Shown: piece after piece, positions 6,650 through 10,166 of the stretch
Layout: each line of letters begins with the position of its first letter
How positions within the stretch are numbered: the first letter of the stretch is position 1
Source of the DNA: Deltaproteobacteria bacterium
GTDB lineage: Bacteria > Desulfobacterota > DSM-4660 > Desulfatiglandales > B25-G16
DNA: 10,166 nt
Direction of reading: 5' to 3'
Assembly: GCA_019308645.1 (NCBI GenBank)
Contig: JAFDHR010000154.1
Span: 1 to 10,166 of the forward strand
Translations under genes and position numbers: made by a program
Notes under the pieces: generated by a model
Told to the model about the DNA's origin: nothing
Databases searched by the model: none
The model's input: only the letters and a program-made list of their open reading frames with translations

Positions 6650-7636
6650 CTAAATTGCTTCAAACAAAAGTTCACCCATGTCCCACACCTTGATGCCCAT
6701 CACCTTCTCATACCTTCTCAGATTAATAAGGCATATGGGGCATTCAACAAGTATGTTTTTAGAAACATTGACCAATTCTTGTACGCGGGTTTCTGACACC
6801 TTCTCAGTCAGGTCACGAAAGGCATACTCAATAGGCCCTCCACAACATGAGGTATCTAATTTTGTATTCTCAGGCTCTATAATAGTAATACCCAGACTCG
6901 CTGATATTCTTCTTACTTGCTCAATTATACCCAGCTCCCGTGTCATGTAGCAAGAATCGTGAATTACAAACTCCTTATCAAGACTTTTTTTGCACGCCTT
7001 TCTGAGTGCATCTTTATTTTCAGATAGAATTTCCAGGTAGTGCTTTACCTCGATATCATAATTTTTAATATATTTCGGATAAATCTCCTTCAACATAAAA
7101 ACGGTGTGTGGATCGATACCTATCACTTTTTTCACATTATGGCTTTTGAGAAGGCTATATACCTTCTTTATATGGTCTTCAATATATTCATCCAGGCCAA
7201 GGTCATACAAAAGGACACCGCTATATGGCTCATCCTCATACAGGTATGCAGGTCTCTGACCTATTGCCGATAATGCATTGACTATTCCTGTGAGAACCTT
7301 TTTGCCTTTAGATCTTATGTTCTTAGAACCCAGAGACTTCACCTTTATTATTTTATCCCCCATAATGCGGTTCCCCATATTGACAATTTCTCCAAGGCCA
7401 CGCCTTGAAATAAAAGGCCTGGCTGATGCGACAAGGCCTGTAATCTGTATAATATAAGGTAACATTTGATACATTCTTGCAGTGAGCAGTATGGTTTCTC
7501 CGCTTCTCGGAAGGTTCAGCCCTTTGGTCCACCCTGTCCAGTAAACGCTTTTTATACCAAATGGATCTCCCGTTCTCTGAATATTGTCCCTGAGGGTAGA
7601 TAATACCTCAGAGATAAATTTCTTAGACCTTTTCAC
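6650..7636 (-). CDS. HdrB/GlcF-like CCG-domain (Fe-S)-binding protein
   Basis: A 328-aa protein related to the cysteine-rich (CCG) domain proteins HdrB, GlpC C-terminus and GlcF. The C-terminal domain has a complete ligand set, C229-X34-C264-C265-X33-C299-X2-C302, close to the canonical CCG spacing that binds a special [4Fe-4S] cluster. The N-terminal copy is degenerate: EPYSGVLLYDLG (136-147) stands where CCG would be, and IDPHTVFML (174-182) has His in place of the later Cys. Start is GTG at 7636, supported by GGAAAG upstream, and overlaps the HdrC-like gene by 14 bp, showing translational coupling. With that protein it reconstitutes a GlcF-type subunit and probably takes electrons from the FAD-linked oxidase. 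The final acceptor (a disulfide, quinone or other carrier) is unknown. Confidence 0.9.
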   Translation of the reverse strand: MKRSKKFISEVLSTLRDNIQRTGDPFGIKSVYWTGWTKGLNLPRSGETILLTARMYQMLPYIIQITGLVASARPFISRRGLGEIVNMGNRIMGDKIIKVKSLGSKNIRSKGKKVLTGIVNALSAIGQRPAYLYEDEPYSGVLLYDLGLDEYIEDHIKKVYSLLKSHNVKKVIGIDPHTVFMLKEIYPKYIKNYDIEVKHYLEILSENKDALRKACKKSLDKEFVIHDSCYMTRELGIIEQVRRISASLGITIIEPENTKLDTSCCGGPIEYAFRDLTEKVSETRVQELVNVSKNILVECPICLINLRRYEKVMGIKVWDMGELLFEAI

Positions 7637-7970
7637 TCTTCTTTCCTTTCACAAGCCCCTGGGACAGAAGGTATTTCCCAAGTCTGATTAAATGTGAAAC
7701 ATCTAAATTTTGTCCCTTAGCCTTACACAAACGATCGCAGCGGCCACATTGTAAACAAGAATAAATAGAATATATTAATGGATCATCTTCATCCAACGTG
7801 CCATTAATGAGGTACTTTAGTATCTGGAGCCTACCATATGGCGACATGTTCTCAACCCATTCCGTAGCCTGATATGCTGGGCATACATCAATACAGAATC
7901 TACACGCCCTGCATTTTCCAATCTCCTGAAGCAGGGTGTCCCTTGCTGCCTGGCTCTCTTTTATATCCAT
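7623..7970 (-). CDS. HdrC/GlpC-like two-[4Fe-4S] ferredoxin subunit
   Basis: A 115-aa protein with two [4Fe-4S] motifs: C20-X2-C23-X2-C26-X3-C30-P and C72-X2-C75-X2-C78-X3-C82, the second followed by KAKGQNLDVS as in GlpC/GlcF/HdrC proteins. It lacks a CCG domain, which sits on the next gene, so the usual GlcF chain (about 400 aa) is here two chains of 115 and 328 aa. The ATG at 7970 overlaps the end of the FAD-oxidase frame by 10 bp (ATGGATATAA) and has GGGGAAAT upstream. It would carry electrons from FAD to the CCG cluster in the cytoplasm or at the membrane face. No membrane segment is seen. Confidence 0.92.
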   Translation of the reverse strand: MDIKESQAARDTLLQEIGKCRACRFCIDVCPAYQATEWVENMSPYGRLQILKYLINGTLDEDDPLIYSIYSCLQCGRCDRLCKAKGQNLDVSHLIRLGKYLLSQGLVKGKKSEKV

Positions 7971-8206
7971 CCCTGTAAATTTCCCCTGTTAAGTATGTCA
8001 TTTGGATCCAAGGCCTTTTTTATTTTCACTAAAACCTCGTAGACTTCTTGTTCATATTTTTTCTTCAGAAAAGATACCCTTTGTGCAGTTAATCCCCATT
8101 CTCCGCCGCATCCCCCATACTTTATATTTAAATCCTCGGTCTTCTCTCTCATCTCTAATGTGAGGGCCTTTTTTACCTCATTTGTGATATCTTTAGTTAT
8201 GCCCAA
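7961..8206 (-). pseudogene. C-terminal piece of GlcD-like FAD-linked oxidase (frame-shifted)
   Basis: About 81 codons that clearly continue the FAD-linked oxidase upstream: KYGGCGGEWGLTAQR corresponds to the late GG-x-GEHG-type segment, and KKALDPNDILNRGNLQGW is the standard C-terminus of the family. The only initiation codon at its front is a TTG (8206) inside the upstream frame, with no ribosome site, so I read it as a detached part rather than a gene. Gapless comparison of its first 30 residues with the general GlcD pattern leaves about 8-9 residues missing at the join, including the GDGNxH motif. Confidence 0.82.
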
Positions 8207-9335
8207 AAGAAATAAATTCAGGATTCTTATAGCTTTCTAAATTTAGCACAACAGACTTTGCCTCTTGAAAGGCATCTTTTAATTTGTCTACTCTGGGAGA
8301 AATCTCGCTTCCAAAGGTCATCCCAAGACGATACATATAATTTCCGGCCTCAGCCCTACTGCTCCAAATCTGGTTCCATTCATCTATATCCTTAACAATT
8401 TTAGCCTCTATGGGATTACCTACCTGTAAAAACTTCAGGAAATTTTGTGCCTTCTCCCCGCTGCCAAGCTTGCTCCATGAATGTATCCTCATCATGGCCA
8501 CTGCACCTACAGGCTCTTCAAGGCCTACTGCCTCGAAACCAATCTTAGCTGCCCTCTCGTCAAGAAACTCATAAAACAATGGAGGATGGATGCCCTGCTT
8601 GTACATCTCCATTACGGTATCCAGTATATCCTCTGTTTTGTTATAGTAGGCCACTATATGTTCAAAATAAGGCAATGGTATCAATCTCATTCTAATTAGG
8701 GTCAACACCCCCAAAAGTCCCTCTGAGCCAATGAAAAACTTGGTTGGATCGATTCCTGCTGGTCTTCTTGTTGACTCAGTTCCTATTTGTATAACCTCTC
8801 CTGTTGGCAGGACCACCTCAAATCCCAATACAAAATCACCGGGCTTACCTAAAGCTGCATCAACAGCATGTGCACTTGTATTTACCGCTACAGTTCCTCC
8901 AAGAGTAGCCACTAATTCACTTCCCGGAAAGACAGGCAGCATTGCATTGTACTTTGCCAACTCCTTTCTAACCTGCACTACATGCAGTCCTGTCTCTGCC
9001 TCAAAGTAGCCTCTTTCTGGATATATCGTTATTTTTTTCATTCTTGCTGTATCTAATACAATGCCCTTTGTTTTTGGCCTCGCCAATCCTACGAGGGACG
9101 TGCCAGAGCCGTGTATGTGGACTGGTATCAATTTTTCATTTGCATATTTCAATATTTTTGAAACCTCTTGGCTGTTCAATGGCCTGACCACAGCATATGG
9201 AATATTTTTTTCCTCTAAATCCCAGGGCATAGTATCTTTTGCATATACTACTGCTGTGGGTTTCTCTGTATGCACGTGGTCTTTACCCACAATTTTACCA
9301 AGATCTTTCGTTAGTTTAGAAATATCAACATCCAT
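8193..9335 (-). CDS. GlcD-like FAD-linked 2-hydroxyacid oxidase, disrupted near the C-terminus
   Basis: Flavoprotein of the glycolate oxidase GlcD / D-lactate dehydrogenase type, which oxidises a 2-hydroxy acid to the 2-oxo acid. The FAD-binding PCMH domain covers about 25-220: VHIHGSGTSLVGLARP (72-87), PVFPGSELVATLGGTVAVNT (134-153) and FIGSEGLLGVLTLIRMRLIP (201-220). The substrate-side FAD-oxidase C domain starts near 225 and ends abruptly at SFGH-N380-stop, just where the family continues GH-x-GDGNxH. The rest lies in a second frame (7961-8206). Joined length would be about 460 aa, the family norm. AGGAGG eight bases before the ATG is a very good ribosome site. The missing GDGNxH normally helps hold a metal and substrate, so the encoded enzyme is probably inactive unless the break is an assembly or sequencing fault. 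It is coupled to the HdrC/HdrB-like genes, like GlcDEF or GlpABC. Confidence 0.88.
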   Translation of the reverse strand: MDVDISKLTKDLGKIVGKDHVHTEKPTAVVYAKDTMPWDLEEKNIPYAVVRPLNSQEVSKILKYANEKLIPVHIHGSGTSLVGLARPKTKGIVLDTARMKKITIYPERGYFEAETGLHVVQVRKELAKYNAMLPVFPGSELVATLGGTVAVNTSAHAVDAALGKPGDFVLGFEVVLPTGEVIQIGTESTRRPAGIDPTKFFIGSEGLLGVLTLIRMRLIPLPYFEHIVAYYNKTEDILDTVMEMYKQGIHPPLFYEFLDERAAKIGFEAVGLEEPVGAVAMMRIHSWSKLGSGEKAQNFLKFLQVGNPIEAKIVKDIDEWNQIWSSRAEAGNYMYRLGMTFGSEISPRVDKLKDAFQEAKSVVLNLESYKNPEFISFGHN

Positions 9336-9396
9336 AAAAAATACCTCCTATGGTTATTCCTTCAAATTCAAAACGTATTGGGCTCTCTGAATGAAA

Positions 9397-9708
9397 TCAA
9401 GAATTTTCTTCTAAAACCATTGTAATTGCCCCTTTTGGACACACAAATGCACATATGCCACATCCCTTACAATAATCAAGATCAATAACGATTTGTCCAG
9501 TTATATCATCTCTCGTAATAGCCAGATCCGGGCATAACAACCTGCACACATCGCATGCCTCGCAACTTATTGTTCCCAAACAGCGGGATGCCTCGTATTC
9601 AACCTCTTGAGGGGTCAATAGGGGATTATGATACTCAGAATCTATCCTGACATCAATCTTCCTTGTTAGCCTTGATTTGGTCTCTCGCTTACAGTCTCGA
9701 TTCAGCAT
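9397..9708 (-). CDS. Two-[4Fe-4S] ferredoxin, PorD-like / GltD C-terminal-domain-like
   Basis: A 103-aa electron carrier. First cluster motif C49-X2-C52-X2-C55-X3-C59-P with an extra C43 (RCLGTISCEACDVCRLLCPD); second C80-X2-C83-X2-C86-X3-C90-P (YCKGCGICAFVCPKGAI), much like the delta subunit of 2-oxoacid:ferredoxin oxidoreductases. The segment LTPQEVEYEASRCLG (31-45) is the pattern that, in many GltD-family flavoproteins, leads into a fused C-terminal iron-sulfur region, so this gene may be that region as a separate subunit. I chose ATG 9708, seven bases after the stop of the GltD-like gene with AAAGAG before it. A longer frame to 9783 only adds residues read in the wrong frame of that gene. 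61 bp separate it from the oxidase gene. Confidence 0.88.
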   Translation of the reverse strand: MLNRDCKRETKSRLTRKIDVRIDSEYHNPLLTPQEVEYEASRCLGTISCEACDVCRLLCPDLAITRDDITGQIVIDLDYCKGCGICAFVCPKGAITMVLEENS

Positions 9709-9715
9709 CTCTTTG

Positions 9716-10166
9716 TTACCCACTCTCCTCAAGATACCGTATAACGTTTCGAGCAACAGCCTTTCCAGAGGCAATAGCCTCAACCACAGTAGATGGACCT
9801 GTTACCACATCTCCGGCAGCAAACATACCTTCATATTCTTTTACCTGCCCACCGTTGCCAAGAGTAATTGCTCCTCTCTCTGATATGCTTTCTGCTGTAA
9901 GAAATGGAATGTCCGAACGCTGCCCAATAGCAGGAATTACAAAATCACCGGCTTCAAAAAACTCACTCCCTGTAATCGGAATAGGCATCTTTCTTCCTGT
10001 TTCATCAGGGTTACCTAACTCCATCCTTAGCAATTCTACACCCTTTATCTTCCCCTCTTTAATAACAATCCGTGTAGGTGCTACCTGACAGTGTATCTGT
10101 ACCCCTTCACGTAAGGCTGCTTCAACCTCCTCATTACTCGCAGGCATCTCGTTTTGGCTTCGACGA
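9716..10166 (-). CDS. GltD-like FAD/NAD(P)-dependent oxidoreductase, C-terminal part (cut by window edge)
   Basis: Partial gene; 149 residues are visible and the frame is open to the right edge. It begins RRSQNEMPASNEEVEAALREGV, matching the R-R-S-x-x-E-M-P-A segment of the glutamate synthase small subunit (GltD) and related flavoproteins such as the NfnB-type NADPH:ferredoxin oxidoreductase subunit. Near the end EGMFAAGDVVTGPSTVVEA is the second FAD-binding motif (GD with the following helix), and the last helix is GKAVARNVIRYLEE. The N-terminal FAD and NAD(P) motifs lie outside the window, so the cofactor preference is unknown. No glutamate synthase large subunit is seen; with a PorD-like ferredoxin directly behind it, transfer between NAD(P)H and ferredoxin is the likely role. 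Confidence 0.88.
   Translation of the reverse strand, partial: RRSQNEMPASNEEVEAALREGVQIHCQVAPTRIVIKEGKIKGVELLRMELGNPDETGRKMPIPITGSEFFEAGDFVIPAIGQRSDIPFLTAESISERGAITLGNGGQVKEYEGMFAAGDVVTGPSTVVEAIASGKAVARNVIRYLEESG

Noticed and set aside
6626..6658. Hairpin after the HdrB-like gene: GCAAT/ATTGC arms around the palindrome CCTTCGAAGG (6634-6643)
   Set aside because: The outer stem is only five pairs with large unpaired parts, the inner palindrome folds poorly because its loop is too small, and no T-run follows. Possibly chance.
9709..9783. Longer N-terminus for the ferredoxin, from 9783
   Set aside because: The extra 25 codons overlap the GltD-like C-terminus, which is strongly conserved in its own frame; ATG 9708 is seven bases after that stop with a plausible ribosome site.
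9663..10088. A 141-codon open frame on the plus strand opposite the GltD-like gene
   Set aside because: It lies wholly antisense to clearly conserved coding sequence, shows no domain-like pattern and has no ribosome site; it is a shadow of the real gene. The same holds for the other plus-strand frames across the window.
1..10166. CRISPR array, tRNA/rRNA genes, insertion sequence or phage genes
   Set aside because: No regular direct-repeat series, no cloverleaf or rRNA-like stretch and no transposase, integrase or phage-type proteins were seen; the short 16S-tail-like string at 3742-3754 is an orphan Shine-Dalgarno, not rRNA.

Overview
The window is a single-strand gene block. Every gene I can support is read from the minus strand, right to left. 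The first gene is cut by the right edge, and a roughly 290-bp non-coding tail sits at the left edge. Base composition is AT-rich with a short GC-rich patch at about 110-225. The gene content (flavoprotein and iron-sulfur oxidoreductases related to heterodisulfide reductase and glycolate oxidase, a PorD-like ferredoxin, a TAXI-type TRAP transporter, an MmgE/PrpD protein and a DUF1847 protein) suggests an anaerobic bacterium, most likely a deltaproteobacterial (Desulfobacterota) sulfate reducer or syntroph. That assignment is an inference from gene content, not from a marker gene.

Layout in transcription order. (1) Redox block, 10166-6650: C-terminal part of a GltD-like FAD/NAD(P) oxidoreductase; a two-cluster [4Fe-4S] protein whose N-terminal half resembles the C-terminal extension of GltD-family proteins; a GlcD-like FAD-linked oxidase broken into two frames; a small HdrC/GlpC-like two-cluster ferredoxin; and an HdrB-like CCG-domain protein. 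The last three overlap by 10 and 14 bp and together look like a glycolate/lactate oxidase in which the usual GlcF subunit is split in two. (2) Middle block, 6594-3779: a SAM-dependent methyltransferase, a DUF1847 protein and an MmgE/PrpD protein, closely spaced. (3) Transport block, 3648-292: a small lipoprotein, a TAXI-family substrate-binding protein with a frameshifted and shortened C-terminus, and a fused DctQM TRAP permease. A perfect 11-bp hairpin lies between receptor and permease. (4) Tail, 1-291: no gene, a REP-like imperfect hairpin and a weak promoter-like sequence pointing out of the window.

Working model (inference): the TRAP system imports an unknown organic acid, PrpD and/or the FAD-linked oxidase act on it or on a derived hydroxy acid, and electrons pass through the HdrC/HdrB-like pair and the ferredoxin/GltD-like module to ferredoxin or NAD(P). 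The substrate cannot be read from the sequence.

The most striking observation is damage. Two genes (TAXI receptor and GlcD-like oxidase) each lack a short conserved stretch at the exact point where the reading frame shifts. An orphan, near-perfect Shine-Dalgarno sequence in the 130-bp gap after prpD may be a third trace of sequence loss. These could be real gene decay, population variants or assembly faults; raw reads would tell them apart.
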